A stretch of DNA of 64,000 nucleotides. Source: Heligmosomoides polygyrus polygyrus (taxonomy: Eukaryota; Nematoda; Chromadorea; Rhabditida; Heligmosomidae). Of the stretch, positions 10,215 to 23,885 are shown in pieces; the first letter of the stretch is position 1; each line of letters starts with the position of its first letter. The DNA lies in the NCBI GenBank assembly GCA_947396885.1, contig OX377206.1:49397631-49461630 (forward strand), in the 5' to 3' direction. The notes under the pieces are model-generated. The model had not been told where the DNA came from. It did not search any database and saw nothing but the letters and a program-made list of their open reading frames with translations. The translations under genes were made by a program, and so were the position numbers.

Positions 10215-10335
10215 GGATCACCAGCTGGGTTGCGCTACGTTCCTAGCGTGGCCAGCCGTACTCGGAGCCGGAATGCCTGGTGTGGTCCGCTCGTCCAGCG
10301 TTAGGTGCCGGCGAAGTCGACGACTGACGCTGGGT
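10215..10335 (+). repeat. 121-bp head-truncated L monomer
   Basis: The head is GGATCACCAGCTGG, lacking 6 bp of the S-type head GAGAAAGGATCACC, but the tail is full-length. It always follows a 137-bp unit in the first group; comparable units start at 10944, 15986 and 31252. Confidence 0.82.
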
Positions 10336-11062
10336 GAGGAATTATTACCAGATAGGTTGGGCTACGTTCCTAGCGTGGCCAGACATACTCAAAGCCGGAA
10401 TGCCTGGTGTGGTCCGCACTTCCAGCGTGAGGTGCCGGCGAAGTCGACGACTGACGCTGGGTGAGAAAGGATCACCAGCTGGGTTGCGCTACGTTCTTAG
10501 CGTGGCCAGCCATACCCTATGTCGGAATGCCTGGCCTAGCCCGCGACATTGGTGGAGGAAGGACCACCAACTAGATTGGGCTACGTTCCTAGCGTGGCCA
10601 GCCATACTCGAAGCCGAAATGTCTGGTGTTCCGCAGATCCAGCCTTAGGTGCCGGCGAAGTGGACGACTGACTCTGGGTGAGGAGTTATTACCAGATAGG
10701 TTGGGCTACGTTCCTAGCCTGGCCAGCCATACTCGAAGCCGGAATGCCTGGTGTGGTCCGCTCGTTCAGCCTTAGGTGCCGGCGAAGCCGACGACTGACG
10801 CGGGGTGGGGAAGGATCACCAGCTAGGCTGGGGCTACTTTCCTAGCGTGGCCAGCCATGCTCGAAGCTGGCGAAGCCGCCAAACCTGGCGTGGCCCGCAC
10901 ATCCAGCCTTAGGTGCCGGCGAAGTCGACGACTGACGCGGGGTGGATCACCAGCTGGGTTGCGCTACGTTCCTAGCGTGGCCAGCCATACTCGAATCCGA
11001 AATGTCTGGTGTTCCGCAGATCCAGCGTTAGGTGCCGGCGAAGTCGACGACTGACTCTGGGT

Positions 11063-11535
11063 GAGGAGTTATTACCAGATAGGTTGGGCTACGTTCCTAG
11101 CCTGGCCAGCCATACTCGAAGCCGGAATGCCTGGTGTGGTCCGCTCGTCCAGCGTTAGGTGCCGGCGAAGTCGACGACTGACGCTGGGTGAGGAAATATC
11201 ACCAGATAGGTTGGGCTACGTTCCTAGCCTGGCCAGCCATACTCGAAGCCTGAATGCCTGGTGTGGTCCGCACGTCCAGCGTTAGGTGCCGGCGAAGTCG
11301 ACGACTGACGCTGGGTGAGAAAGGATCACCAGCTGGGTTGCGCTTCGTTCTTAGCGTGGCCAGCCATACCCTATTCCGGAATGCCTGGCCTAGCCCGCGA
11401 CTCTGGTGGAGGAAGGACCAACAACTAGGTTGGGCTACGTTCCTAGCGTGGCCAGCCACACTCGAAGCCGGAATGCCTGGTGTGGTCCGCTCGTCCAGCG
11501 TTAGGTGCCGGTGAAGTCGACGACTGACGCTGGGT
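11063..11535 (+). repeat. L/S mosaic stretch
   Basis: It contains units with the private word GAAGCCTGAATGCC near 11246, then an S-L dimer with CCACACTCG. The GAAGCCTGAATGCC form is found again near 16290, 16416, 31995 and 34855, always near a duplication boundary. Confidence 0.85.
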
Positions 11536-14500
11536 GAGGAATTATTACCAGATAGGTTGGGCTGCGTTCCTAGCCTGGCCAGCCATACTCGAAGCCGGAA
11601 TGCCTGGCCTAGCCCGCGACTCTCGTGGAGGAAGGACCAACAACTAGGTTGCGCTACGTTCCTAGCGTGGCCAGCCATACCCTATGCCGGAATGCCTGGC
11701 CTAGCCCGCGACTCTGGTGGAGGAAGGACCAACAACTAGGTTGGGCTACGTTCCTAGCGTGGCCAGCCATACTCGAAGCCGGAATGACTGGCGTGGTCGG
11801 CAGGTCCAGCGTTATGTGCCGGTGAAGTCGACGACTGACGCTGGGTGAGGAATTATTACCAGATAGGTTGGGCTACGTTCCTAGCCTGGCCAGCAATACT
11901 CGAAGCCGGAATGCCTGGTGTGGTCCGCACGTCCAGCGTTAGGTGCCGGCGAAGTCGACGACTGACGCTGGGTGAGAAAGGATCACCAGCTGGGTTGCGC
12001 TTCGTTCTTAGCGTGGCCAGCCATACCCTATTCCGGAATGCCTGGCCTAGCCCGCGACTCTGGTGGAGGAAGGACCAACAACTAGGCTGGGCTACGTTCC
12101 TAGCGTGGCCAGCCGTACTCGAAGCCGGAATGCCTGGTGTGGTCCGCTCGTCCAGCGTTAGGTGCCGGTGAAGTCGACGACTGACGCTGGGTGAGGAATT
12201 ATTACCAGATAGGTTGGGCTACGTTCCTAGCGTGGCCAGCCATACTCGAAGCCGGAATGCCTGGTGTGGTCCGCACGTCCAGCGTTAGGTGCCGGCGAAG
12301 TCGACGACTGACGCTGGGTGAGAAAGGATCACCAGCTGGGTTGCGCTTCGTTCTTAGCGTGGCCAGCCATACCCTATTCCGGAATGCCTGGCCTAGCCCG
12401 CGACTCTGGTGGAGGAAGGACCAACAACTAGGCTGGGCTACGTTCCTAGCGTGGCCAGCCATACTCGAAGCCGGAATGCCTGGTGTGGTCCGCACGTCCA
12501 GCGTTAGGTGCCGGCGAAGTCGACGACTGACGCTGGGTGAGAAAGGATCACCAGCTGGGTTGCGCTTCGTTCTTAGCGTGGCCAGCCATACCCTATGCCG
12601 GAATGCCTGGCCTAGCCCGCGACTCTGGTGGAGGAAGGACCAACAACTAGGTTGGGCTACGTTCCTAGCGTGGCCAGCCATACTCGAAGCCGGAATGACT
12701 GGCGTGGTCGGCAGGTCCAGCGTTAGGTGCCGGTGAAGTCGACGACTGACGCTGGGTGAGGAATTATTACCAGATAGGTTGGGCTACGTTCCTAGCGTGG
12801 CCAGACATACTCAAAGCCGGAATGACTGGTGTGGTCCGCAGGTTCAGCCTCAGGGAGCTGCGAAGCCAACGACTGAGGCTGGGTGAGGAAATATCACCAG
12901 ATAGGTTGGGCTACGTTCCTAGCCTGGCCAGCCATACTCGAAGCCGGAATGCCTGGCCTAGCCCGCGACTCTCGTGGAGGAAGGACCAACAACTAGGTTG
13001 GGCTACGTTCCTAGCGTGGCCAGCCATACTCGAAGCCGGAATGCCTGGTGTGGTCCGCTCGTCCAGCGTTAGGTGCCGGCGAAGTCGACGACTGACGCTG
13101 GGTGAGGAATTATTACCAGATAGGTAGGGCTACGTTCCTAGCCTGGCCAGCCATACTCGAAGCCGGAATGCCTGGTGTGGTCCGCACTTCCATCGTGAGG
13201 TGCCGGTGAAGCCGACGAGTGACGCGGGTGGGGAATTATTACCAGATAGGTTGGGCTACGTTCCCAGCCTGGCCAGCCATACTCGAAGCCGGAATGCCTG
13301 GTGTGGTCCGCACTTCCAGCGTGAGGTGCCGGCGAAGTCGACGACTGACGCTGGGTGAGGAATTATGACCAGATAGGTTGGGCTACGTTCCTAGCCTGGC
13401 CAGCCATACTCGAAGCCGGAATGCCTGGTGTGGTCCGCACGTCCAGCGTTAGGTGCCGGCGAAGTCGACGACTGACGCTGGGTGAGGAATTATCACCAGA
13501 TAGCTTGGGCTACGTTCCTAGCGTGGCCAGACATACTCAAAGCCGGAATGACTGGTGTGGTCCGCAGGTTCAGCCCCAGGGAGCTGCGAAGCCAACGACT
13601 GAGGCTGGGTGAGGAAATATCACCAGATAGGTTGGGCTACGTTCCTAGCCTGGCCAGCCATACTCGAAGCCGGAATGCCTGGTGTGGTCCGCTCGCCCAC
13701 CGTTAGGTGCCGGCGAAGTCGACGACTGACGCTGGGTGAGGAATTATCACCAGATAGGTTGGGCTACGTTCATAGCCTGGCCAGCCATACTCGAAGCCGG
13801 AATGCCTGGTGTGGTCCGCACGTCCAGCGTTAGGTGCCGGCGAAGTCGACGACTGACGCTGGGTGAGGAATTATCAACAGATAGGTTGGGCTACGTTCCT
13901 AGCGTGGCCAGACATACTCAAAGCCGGAATGACTGGTGTGGTCCGCAGGTTCAGCCTCAGGGAGCTGCGAAGCCAACGACTGAGGCTGGGTGAGGAAATA
14001 TCACCAGATAGGTTGGGCTACGTTCCTAGCCTGGCCAGCCATACTCGAAGCCGGAATGCCTGGTGTGGTCCGCTCGCCCAGCGTTAGGTGCCGGCGAAGT
14101 CGACGACTGACGCTGGGTGAGGAATTATCACCAGATAGGTTGGGCTACGTTCCTAGCGTGGCCAGACATACTCAAAGCCGGAATGACTGGTGTGGTCCGC
14201 AGGTTCAGCCTCAGGGAGCTGCGAAGCCAACGACTGAGGCTGGGTGAGAACGGATCACCAGCTGGGTTGCGCTTCGTTCTTAGCGTGGCCAGCCATACCC
14301 TATTCCGGAATGCCTGGCCTAGCCCGCGACTCTCGTGAAGGAAGGACCAACAACTAGGTTGGGCTACGTTCCTAGCGTGGCCAGCCATACTCGAAGCCGG
14401 AATGCCTGGTGTGGTCCGCTCGTCCAGCGTTAGGTGCCGGCGAAGTCGACGACTGACGCTGGGTGAAGAATTATTACCAGATAGGTTGGGCTACGTTCCT

Positions 14501-15720
14501 AGCGTGGCCAGTCATACTCGAAGCCGGAATGACTGGCGTGGTCCGCAGGTCCAGCGTTAGGTGCCGGCGAGGTCGACGACTGACGCGGGGTGAGGAAGGA
14601 TCATCAGCTCGGTTGCGCTACGTTCCTAGCGTGGCCAGCCATACCCTATGCCGGAATGCCTGGCCTAGCCCGCGACTCTGGTGGAGGAAGGACCAACAAC
14701 TAGGTTGGGCTACGTTCCTAGCGTGGCCAGCCATACTCGAAGCCGGAATGACTGGCGTGGTCCGCAGGTCCAGCGTTAGGTGCCGGTGAAGTCGACGACT
14801 GACGCTGGGTGAGGAATTATTACCAGATAGGTTGGGCTACGTTCCTAGCCTGGCCAGCAATACTCGAAGCCGGAATGCCTGGTGTGGTCCGCACGTCCAG
14901 CGTTAGGTGCCGGCGAAGTCGACGACTGACGCTGGGTGAGAAAGGATCACCAGCTGGGTTGCGCTTCGTTCTTAGCGTGGCCAGCTATACCCTATTCCGG
15001 AATGCCAGGCCTAGCCCGCGACTCTGGTGGAGGAAGGACCAACAACTAGGTTGGGCTACGTTCCTAGCGTGGCCAGCCATACTCGAAGCCGGAATGCCTG
15101 GTGTGGTCCGCACGTCCAGCGTTAGGTGCCGGCGAAGTCGACGACTGACGCTGGGTGAGAAAGGATCACCAGCTGGGTTGCGCTTCGTTCTTAGCGTGGC
15201 CAGCCATACCCTATTCCGGAATGCCTGGCCTAGCCCGCGACTCTGGTGGAGGAAGGACCAACAACTAGGCTGGGCTACGTTCCTAGCGTGGCCAGCCGTA
15301 CTCGAAGCCGGAATGCCTGGTGTGGTCCGCTCGTCCAGCGTTAGGTGCCGGCGAAGTCGACGACTGACGCTGGGTGAGGAATTATTACCAGATAGGTTGG
15401 GCTACGTTCCTAGCGTGGCCAGACATACTCAAAGCCGGAATGACTGGTGTGGTCCGCAGGTTCAGCCTCAGGGAGCTGCGAAGCCAACGACTGAGGCTGG
15501 GTGAGGAAATATCACCAGATAGGTTGGGCTACGTTCCTAGCCTGGCCAGCCATACTCGAAGCCGGAATGCCTGGCCTAGCCCGCGACTCTCGTGGAGGAA
15601 GGACCAACAACTAGGTTGGGCTACGTTCCTAGCGTGGCCAGCCATACTCGGAGACGGAATGCCTGGTGTGGTCCGCTCGTCCAGCGTTAGGTGCCGGCGA
15701 AGTCGACGACTGACGCTGGG
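11536..15720 (+). repeat. Block beta, copy 2
   Basis: This copy matches 2838-7240 almost perfectly but lacks one S+L dimer near its start. Differences I noticed are single bases: 13193 (T for G), 13490 (T for A), 14251 (C for A), and 15651 and 15654 near the end. At 15721 the next head is GAGGAATTATT where copy 1 has GAGAAAGG, which marks the end of homology. Confidence 0.88.
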
Positions 15721-16490
15721 TGAGGAATTATTACCAGATAGGTTGGGCTACGTTCCTAGCCTGGCCAGCCATACTCGAAGCCGGAATGCCTGGTGTGGTC
15801 CGCTCGTTTAGCCTTAGGTGCCGGCGAAGCCGACGACTGACGCGGGGTGGGGAAGGATCACCAGCTAGGCTGGGGCTACTTTCCTAGCGTGGCCAGCCAT
15901 GCTCGAAGCTGGCGAAGCCGCCAACCCTGGCGTGGCCCGCACATCCAGCCTTAGGTCCCGGCGAAGTCGACGACTGACGCGGGGTGGATCACCAGCTGGG
16001 TTGCGCTACGTTCCTAGCGTGGCCAGCCATACTCGAAGCCGAAATGTCTGGTGTTCCGCAGATCCAGCGTTAGGTGCCGGCGAAGTCGACGACTGACTCT
16101 GGGTGAGGAGTTATTACCAGATAGGTTGGGCTACGTTCCTAGCCTGGCCAGCCATACTCGAAGCCGGAATGCCTGGTGTGGTCCGCTCGTCCAGCGTTAG
16201 GTGCCGGCGAAGTCGACGACTGACGCTGGGTGAGGAAATATCACCAGATAGGTTGGGCTACGTTCCTAGCGTGGCCAGCCATACTCGAAGCCTGAATGCC
16301 TGGTGTGGTCCGCACGTCCAGCGTTAGGTGCCGGCGAAGTCGACGACTGACGCTGGGTGAGGAAATATCACCAGATAGGTTGGGCTACGTTCCTAGCGTG
16401 GCCAGCCATACTCGAAGCCTGAATGCCTGGTGTGGTCCGCACGTCCAGCGTTAGGTGCCGGTGAAGTCGACGACTGACGCTGGGTGAGGA
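15721..16490 (+). repeat. Copy of the divergent cluster plus GAAGCCTGAATGCC units
   Basis: About 15742-16327 matches 10700-11285 at offset 5,042, including the 137-bp unit (15849-15985) and the 121-bp-type unit after it. Private bases are CTCGTTTAGCC near 15806, CCAACCCTGG near 15922 and TAGGTCCCGG near 15953. Two L units with GAAGCCTGAATGCC follow. Confidence 0.82.
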
Positions 16491-18800
16491 ATTATTACCA
16501 GATAGGTTGGGCTGCGTTCCTAGCCTGGCCAGCCATACTCGAAGCCGGAATGCCTGGCCTAGCCCGCGACTCTCGTGGAGGAAGGACCAACAACTAGGTT
16601 GCGCTACGTTCCTAGCGTGGCCAGCCATACCCTATGCCGGAATGCCTGGCCTAGCCCGCGACTCTGGTGGAGGAAGGACCAACAACTAGGTTGGGCTACG
16701 TTCCTAGCGTGGCCAGCCATACTCGAAGCCGGAATGACTGGCGTGGTCGGCAGGTCCAGCGTTAGGTGCCGGTGAAGTCGACGACTGACGCTGGGTGAGG
16801 AATTATTACCAGATAGGTTGGGCTACGTTCCTAGCCTGGCCAGCAATACTCGAAGCCGGAATGCCTGGTGTGGTCCGCACGTCCAGCGTTAGGTGCCGGC
16901 GAAGTCGACGACTGACGCTGGGTGAGAAAGGATCACCAGCTGGATTGCGCTTCGTTCTTAGCGTGGCCAGCTATACCCTATTCCGGAATGCCAGGCCTAG
17001 CCCGCGACTCTGGTGGAGGAAGGACCAACAACTAGGTTGGGCTACGTTCCTAGCGTGGCCAGCCATACTCGAAGCCGGAATGCCTGGTGTGGTCCGCACG
17101 TCCAGCGTTAGGTGCCGGCGAAGTCGACGACTGACGCTGGGTGAGAAAGGATCACCAGCTGGGTTGCGCTTCGTTCTTAGCGTGGCCAGCCATACCCTAT
17201 TCCGGAATGCCTGGCCTAGCACGCGACTCTGGTGGAGGAAGGACCAACAACTAGGCTGGGCTACGTTCCTAGCGTGGCCAGCCGTACTCGAAGCCGGAAT
17301 GCCTGGTGTGGTCCGCTCGTCCAGCGTTAGGTGCCGGTGAAGTCGACGACTGACGCTGGGTGAGGAATTATTACCAGATAGGTTGGGCTACGTTCCTAGC
17401 GTGGCCAGCCATACTCGAAGCCGGAATGCCTGGTGTGGTCCGCACGTCCAGCGTTAGGTGCCGGCGAAGTCGACGACTGACGCTGGGTGAGAAAGGATCA
17501 CCAGCTGGGTTGCGCTTCGTTCTTAGCGTGGCCAGCCATACCCTATTCCGGAATGCCTGGCCTAGCCCGCGACTCTGGTGGAGGAAGGACCAACAACTAG
17601 GCTGGGCTACGTTCCTAGCGTGGCCAGCCATACTCGAAGCCGGAATGCCTGGTGTGGTCCGCACGTCCAGCGTTAGGTGCCGGCGAAGTCGACGACTGAC
17701 GCTGGGTGAGAAAGGATCACCAGCTGGGTTGCGCTTCGTTCTTAGCGTGGCCAGCCATACCCTATGCCGGAATGCCTGGCCTAGCCCGCGACTCTGGTGG
17801 AGGAAGGACCAACAACTAGGTTGGGCTACGTTCCTAGCGTGGCCAGCCATACTCGAAGCCGGAATGACTGGCGTGGTCGGCAGGTCCAGCGTTAGGTGCC
17901 GGTGAAGTCGACGACTGACGCTGGGTGAGGAATTATTACCAGATAGGTTGGGCTACGTTCCTAGCGTGGCCAGACATACTCAAAGCCGGAATGACTGGTG
18001 TGGTCCGCAGGTTCAGCCTCAGGGAGCTGCGAAGCCAACGACTGAGGCTGGGTGAGGAAATATCACCAGATAGGTTGGGCTACGTTCCTAGCCTGGCCAG
18101 CCATACTCGAAGCCGGAATGCCTGGCCTAGCCCGCGACTCTCGTGGAGGAAGGACCAACAACTAGGTTGGGCTACGTTCCTAGCGTGGCCAGCCATACTC
18201 GAAGCCGGAATGCCTGGTGTGGTCCGCTCGTCCAGCGTTAGGTGCCGGCGAAGTCGACGACTGACGCTGGGTGAGGAATTATTACCAGATAGGTTGGGCT
18301 ACGTTCCTAGCCTGGCCAGCCATACTCGAAGCCGGAATGCCTGGTGTGGTCCGCACGTCCAGCGTTAGGTGCCGGCGAAGTCGACGACTGACGCTGGGTG
18401 AGGAATTATCACCAGATAGCTTGGGCTACGTTCCTAGCGTGGCCAGACATACTCAAAGCCGGAATGACTGGTGTGGTCCGCAGGTTCAGCCCCAGGGAGC
18501 TGCGAAGCCAACGACTGAGGCTGGGTGAGGAAATATCACCAGATAGGTTGGGCTACGTTCCTAGCCTGGCCAGCCATACTCGAAGCCGGAATGCCTGGTG
18601 TGGTCCGCTCGCCCACCGTTAGGTGCCGGCGAAGTCGACGACTGACGCTGGGTGAGGAATTATCACCAGATAGGTTGGGCTACGTTCATAGCCTGGCCAG
18701 CCATACTCGAAGCCGGAATGCCTGGTGTGGTCCGCACGTCCAGCGTTAGGTGCCGGCGAAGTCGACGACTGACGCTGGGTGAGGAATTATCAACAGATAG
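16490..18800 (+). repeat. L/S dimer-rich stretch related to blocks alpha and beta
   Basis: The order of units from about 17362 matches 3713 onward (offset 13,649) and 12193 onward (offset 5,169), then jumps near 18.3 kb to the L-only block of 2203-2837. A private base change lies at 17221 (CTAGCACGCGAC). It contains only monomers. Confidence 0.85.
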
Positions 18801-21290
18801 GTTGGGCTACGTTCCTAGCGTGGCCAGACATACCCTATTCCGGAATGCCTGGCCTAGCCCGCGACTCTGGTGGAGGAAGGACCAACAACTAGGTTGGGCT
18901 ACGTTCCTAGCGTGGCCAGCCACACTCGAAGACGGAATGCCTGGTGTGGTCCGCTCGTCCAGCGTTAGGTGCCGGTGAAGTCGACGACTGACGCTGGGTG
19001 AGGAATTATTACCAGATAGGTTGGGCTGCGTTCCTAGCCTGGCCAGCCATACTCGAAGCCGGAATGCCTGGCCTAGCCCGCGACTCTCGTGGAGGAAGGA
19101 CCAACAACTAGGTTGCGCTACGTTCCTAGCGTGGCCAGCCATACTCGAAGCCGGAATGCCTGGTGTGGTCCGCTCGTCCAGCGTTAGGTGCCGGCGAAGT
19201 CGACGACTGACGCTGGGTGAGGAATTATTACCAGATAGGTTGGGCTACGTTCCTAGCGTGGCCAGACATACTCAAAGCCGGGATGACTGGTGTGGTCCGC
19301 ACGTCCAGCGTTAGGTGCCGGCGAAGTCGACGACTGACGCTGGGTGAGAAAGGATCACCAGCTGGGTTGCGCTTCGTTCTTAGCGTGGCCAGCCATACCC
19401 TATTCCGGAATGCCTGGCCTAGCCCGCGACTCTGGTGGAGGAAGGACCAACAACTAGGTTGGGCTACGTTCCTAGCGTGGCCAGCCACACTCGAAGACGG
19501 AATGCCTGGTGTGGTCCGCTCGTCCAGCGTTAGGTGCCGGTGAAGTCGACGACTGACGCTGGGTGAGGAATTATTACCAGATAGGTTGGGCTGCGTTCCT
19601 AGCCTGGCCAGGATACTCGAAGCCGGAATGCCTGGCCTAGCCCGCGACTCTCGTGGAGGAAGGACCAACAACTAGGTTGCGCTACGTTCCTAGCGTGGCC
19701 AGCCATACCCTATGCCGGAATGCCTGGCCTAGCCCGCGACTCTGGTGGAGGAAGGACCAACAACTAGGTTGGGCTACGTTCCTAGCGTGGCCAGCCATAC
19801 TCGAAGCCGGAATGACTGGCGTGGTCGGCAGGTCCAGCGTTAGGTGCCGGTGAAGTCGACGACTGACGCTGGGTGAGGAATTATTACCAGATAGGTTGGG
19901 CTACGTTCCTAGCCTGGCCAGCAATACTCGAAGCCGGAATGCCTGGTGTGGTCCGCACGTCCAGCGTTAGGTGCCGGCGAAGTCGACGACTGACGCTGGG
20001 TGAGAAAGGATCACCAGCTGGATTGCGCTTCGTTCTTAGCGTGGCCAGCTATACCCTATTCCGGAATGCCAGGCCTAGCCCGCGACTCTGGTGGAGGAAG
20101 GACCAACAACTAGGTTGGGCTACGTTCCTAGCGTGGCCAGCCATACTCGAAGCCGGAATGCCTGGTGTGGTCCGCACGTCCAGCGTGAGGTGCCGGCGAA
20201 GCCGACGAGTGACGCGGGGTGGGGAATTATTACCAGATAGGGTGGGCTACGTTCCTATCGTGGCCAGCCATACTCGAAGCCGGAATGCCTGGTGTGGTCC
20301 GCACGTCCAGCGTTAGGTGCCGGCGAAGTCGGACTGACGCTGGGTGAGAAAGGATCACCAGCTGGGTTGCGCTTCGTTCTTAGCGTGGCCAGCCATACCC
20401 TATTCCGGAATGCCTGGCCTAGCCCGCGACTCTGGTGGAGGAAGGACCAACAACTAGGTTGGGCTACGTTCCTAGCGTGGCCAGCCACACTCGAAGCCGG
20501 AATGCCTGGTGTGGTCCGCTCGTCCAGCGTTAGGTGCCGGTGAAGTCGACGACTGACGCTGGGTGAGGAATTATTACCAGATAGGTTGGGCTGCGTTCCT
20601 AGCCTGGCCAGACATACTCAAAGCCGGAATGACTGGTGTGGTCCGCAGGTTCAGCCTCAGGGAGCTGCGAAGCCAACGACTGAGGCTGGGTGAGGAAATA
20701 TCACCAGATAGGTTGGGCTACGTTCCTAGCCTGGCCAGCCATACTCGAAGCCGGAATGCCTGGTGTGGTCCGCTCGCCCAGCGTTAGGTGCCGGCGAAGT
20801 CGACGACTGACGCTGGGTGAGGAATTATCACCAGATAGGTTGGGCTACGTTCCTAGCGTGGCCAGACATACTCAAAGCCGGAATGACTGGTGTGGTCCGC
20901 ACGTCCAGCGTTAGGTGCCGGCGAAGTCGACGACTGACGCTGGGTGAGAAAGGATCACCAGCTGGGTTGCGCTTCGTTCTTAGCGTGGCCAGCCATACCC
21001 TATTCCGGAATGCCTGGCCTAGCCCGCGACTCTCGTGAAGGAAGGACCAACAACTAGGTTGGGCTACGTTCCTAGCGTGGCCAGCCATACTCGAAGCCGG
21101 AATGCCTGGTGTGGTCCGCTCGTCCAGCGTTAGGTGCCGGCGAAGTCGACGACTGACGCTGGGTGAAGAATTATTACCAGATAGGTTGGGCTACGTTCCT
21201 AGCGTGGCCAGTCATACTCGAAGCCGGAATGACTGGCGTGGTCCGCAGGTCCAGCGTTAGGTGCCGGCGAGGTCGACGACTGACGCGGGG
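18800..21290 (+). repeat. Irregular L/S stretch with small indels
   Basis: Unit order is less regular here. Local lesions include GGCCAGGATACTCG near 19606 (1 bp short) and GAAGTCGGACTG near 20326 (3-bp deletion that removes the SalI site). Two related S-L segments with CACTCGAAGACGG occur near 18.92 and 19.49 kb. Confidence 0.85.
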
Positions 21291-23885
21291 TGAGGAAGGA
21301 TCATCAGCTCGGTTGCGCTACGTTCCTAGCGTGGCCAGCCATACCCTATGCCGGAATGCCTGGCCTAGCCCGCGACTCTGGTGGAGGAAGGACCAACAAC
21401 TAGGTTGGGCTACGTTCCTAGCGTGGCCAGCCATACTCGAAGCCGGAATGACTGGCGTGGTCCGCAGGTCCAGCGTTAGGTGCCGGTGAAGTCGACGACT
21501 GACGCTGGGTGAGGAATTATTACCAGATAGGTTGGGCTACGTTCATAGCCTGGCCAGCCATATACGAAGCCGGAATGCCTGGTGTGGTCCGCACGTCCAG
21601 CGTTAGGTGCCGGCGAAGTCGACGACTGACGCTGGGTGAGGAATTATCAACAGATAGGTTGGGCTACGTTCCTAGCGTGGCCAGACATACTCGAAGCCGG
21701 AATGCCTGGTGTGGTCCGCACGTCCAGCGTTAGGTGCCGGCGAAGTCGACGACTGACGCTGGGTGAGGAATTATCAACAGATAGGTTGGGCTACGTTCCT
21801 AGCGTGGCCAGACATACTCAAAGCCGGAATGACTGGTGTGGTCCGCAGGTTCAGCCTCAGGGAGCTGCGAAGCCAACGACTGAGGCTGGGTGAGAAAGGA
21901 TCACCAGCTGGGTTGCGCTTCGTTCTTAGCGTGGCCAGCCATACCCTATTCCGGAATGCCTGGCCTAGCCCGCGACTCTCGTGGAGGAAGGACCAACAAC
22001 TAGGTTGGGCTACGTTCCTAGCGTGGCCAGCCATACTCGAAGCCGGAATGCCTGGTGTGGTCCGCTCGTCCAGCGTTAGGTGCCGGCGAAGTCGACGACT
22101 GACGCTGGGTGAGGAATTATCAACAGATAGGTTGGGCTACGTTCCTAGCGTGGCCAGACATACTCGAAACCGGAATGCCTGGTGTGGTCCGCACGTCCAG
22201 CGTTAGGTGCCGGCGAAGTCGACGACTGACGCTGGGTGAGGAAGGATCATCAGCTCGGTTGCGCTACGTTCCTAGCGTGGCCAGCCATACCCTATGCCGG
22301 AATGCCTGGCCTAGCCCGCGACTCTGGTGGAGGAAGGACCAACAACTAGGTTGGGCTACGTTCCTAGCGTGGCCAGCCATACTCGAAGCCGGAATGACTG
22401 GCGTGGTCCGCAGGTCCAGCGTTAGGTGCCGGTGAAGTCGACGACTGACGCTGGGTGAGGAATTATTACCAGATAGGTTGGGCTACGTTCATAGCCTGGC
22501 CAGCCATACTCGAAGCCGGAATGCCTGGTGTGGTCCGCACGTCCAGCGTTAGGTGCCGGCGAAGTCGACGACTGACGCTGGGTGAGGAATTATCAACAGA
22601 TAGGTTGGGCTACGTTCCTAGCGTGGCCAGACATACTCGAAGCCGGAATGCCTGGTGTGGTCCGCACGTCCAGCGTTAGGTGCCGGCGAAGTCGACGACT
22701 GACGCTGGGTGAGGAATTATCAACAGATAGGTTGGGCTACGTTCCTAGCGTGGCCAGACATACTCAAAGCCGGAATGACTGGTGTGGTCCGCAGGTTCAG
22801 CCTCAGGGAGCTGCGAAGCCAACGACTGAGGCTGGGTGAGAAAGGATCACCAGCTGGGTTGCGCTTCGTTCTTAGCGTGGCCAGCCATACCCTATTCCGG
22901 AATGCCTGGCCTAGCCCGCGACTCTCGTGGAGGAAGGACCAACAACTAGGTTGGGCTACGTTCCTAGCGTGGCCAGCCATACTCGAAGCCGGAATGCCTG
23001 GTGTGGTCCGCTCGTCCAGCGTTAGGTGCCGGCGAAGTCGACGACTCACGCTGGGTGAGGAATTATCAACAGATAGGTTGGGCTACGTTCCTAGCGTGGC
23101 CAGACATACTCGAAACCGGAATGCCTGGTGTGGTCCGCACGTCCAGCGTTAGGTGCCGGCGAAGTCGACGACTGACGCTGGGTGAGGAATTATCAACAGA
23201 TAGGTTGGGCTACGTTCCTAGCGTGGCCAGACATACTCGAAGCCGGAATGCCTGGTGTGGTCCGCACGTCCAGCGTTAGGTGCCGGCGAAGTCGACGACT
23301 GACGCTGGGTGAGGAATTATCAACAGATAGGTTGGGCTACGTTCCTAGCGTGGCCACACATACTCGAAGCCGGAATGCCTGGTGTGGTCCGCACGTCCAG
23401 CGTTAGGTGCCGGCGAGGTCGACGACTGACGCGGGGTGAGGAAGGATCATCAGCTCGGTTGCGCTACGTTCCTAGCGTGGCCAGCCATACCCTATGCCGG
23501 AATGCCTGGCCTAGCCCGCGACTCTGGTGGAGGAAGGACCAACAACTAGGTTGGGCTACGTTCCTAGCGTGGCCAGCCATACTCGAAGCCGGAATGACTG
23601 GCGTGGTCCGCAGGTCCAGCGTTAGGTGCCGGTGAAGTCGACGACTGACGCTGGGTGAGGAATTATTACCAGATAGGTTGGGCTACGTTCATAGCCTGGC
23701 CAGCCATACTCGAAGCCGGAATGCCTGGTGTGGTCCGCACGTCCAGCGTTAGGTGCCGGCGAAGTCGACGACTGACGCTGGGTGAGGAATTATCAACAGA
23801 TAGGTTGGGCTACGTTCCTAGCGTGGCCAGACATACTCGAAGCCGGAATGCCTGGTGTGGTCCGCACGTCCAGCGTTAGGTGCCG
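21290..23885 (+). repeat. Higher-order repeat in three copies (spacings 946 and 1,200 bp)
   Basis: About 21290-22235 is repeated at 22236-23180 (946 bp, compatible with six L and two S). The start of the same pattern returns at about 23436 (1,200 bp further), the extra 254 bp being two L units. Markers are the S head GAGGAAGGATCATCAGCTCG, CGTTCATAGCC, and L heads with GAATTATCAACAG. Copy 1 has a private TATACGAAGCC near 21561. Confidence 0.85.

Larger units (their letters stand above)
9680..11062 (+). repeat. Cluster of divergent monomers with a 729-bp-offset duplication
   Basis: About 9680-10255 is repeated at 10409-10984 (offset 729). The cluster holds S units with CCCTATGTCGG and CGACATTGG, 125-bp L units with GTGTTCCGCAGATCC, 137-bp units, and 121-bp head-truncated units. 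It is the most diverged part of the first 20 kb. Copies occur near 15.74-16.33 kb (offset 5,042 from 10.70-11.28 kb) and 30.7-31.3 kb (offset 21,037 from 9.7-10.3 kb). Confidence 0.85.
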
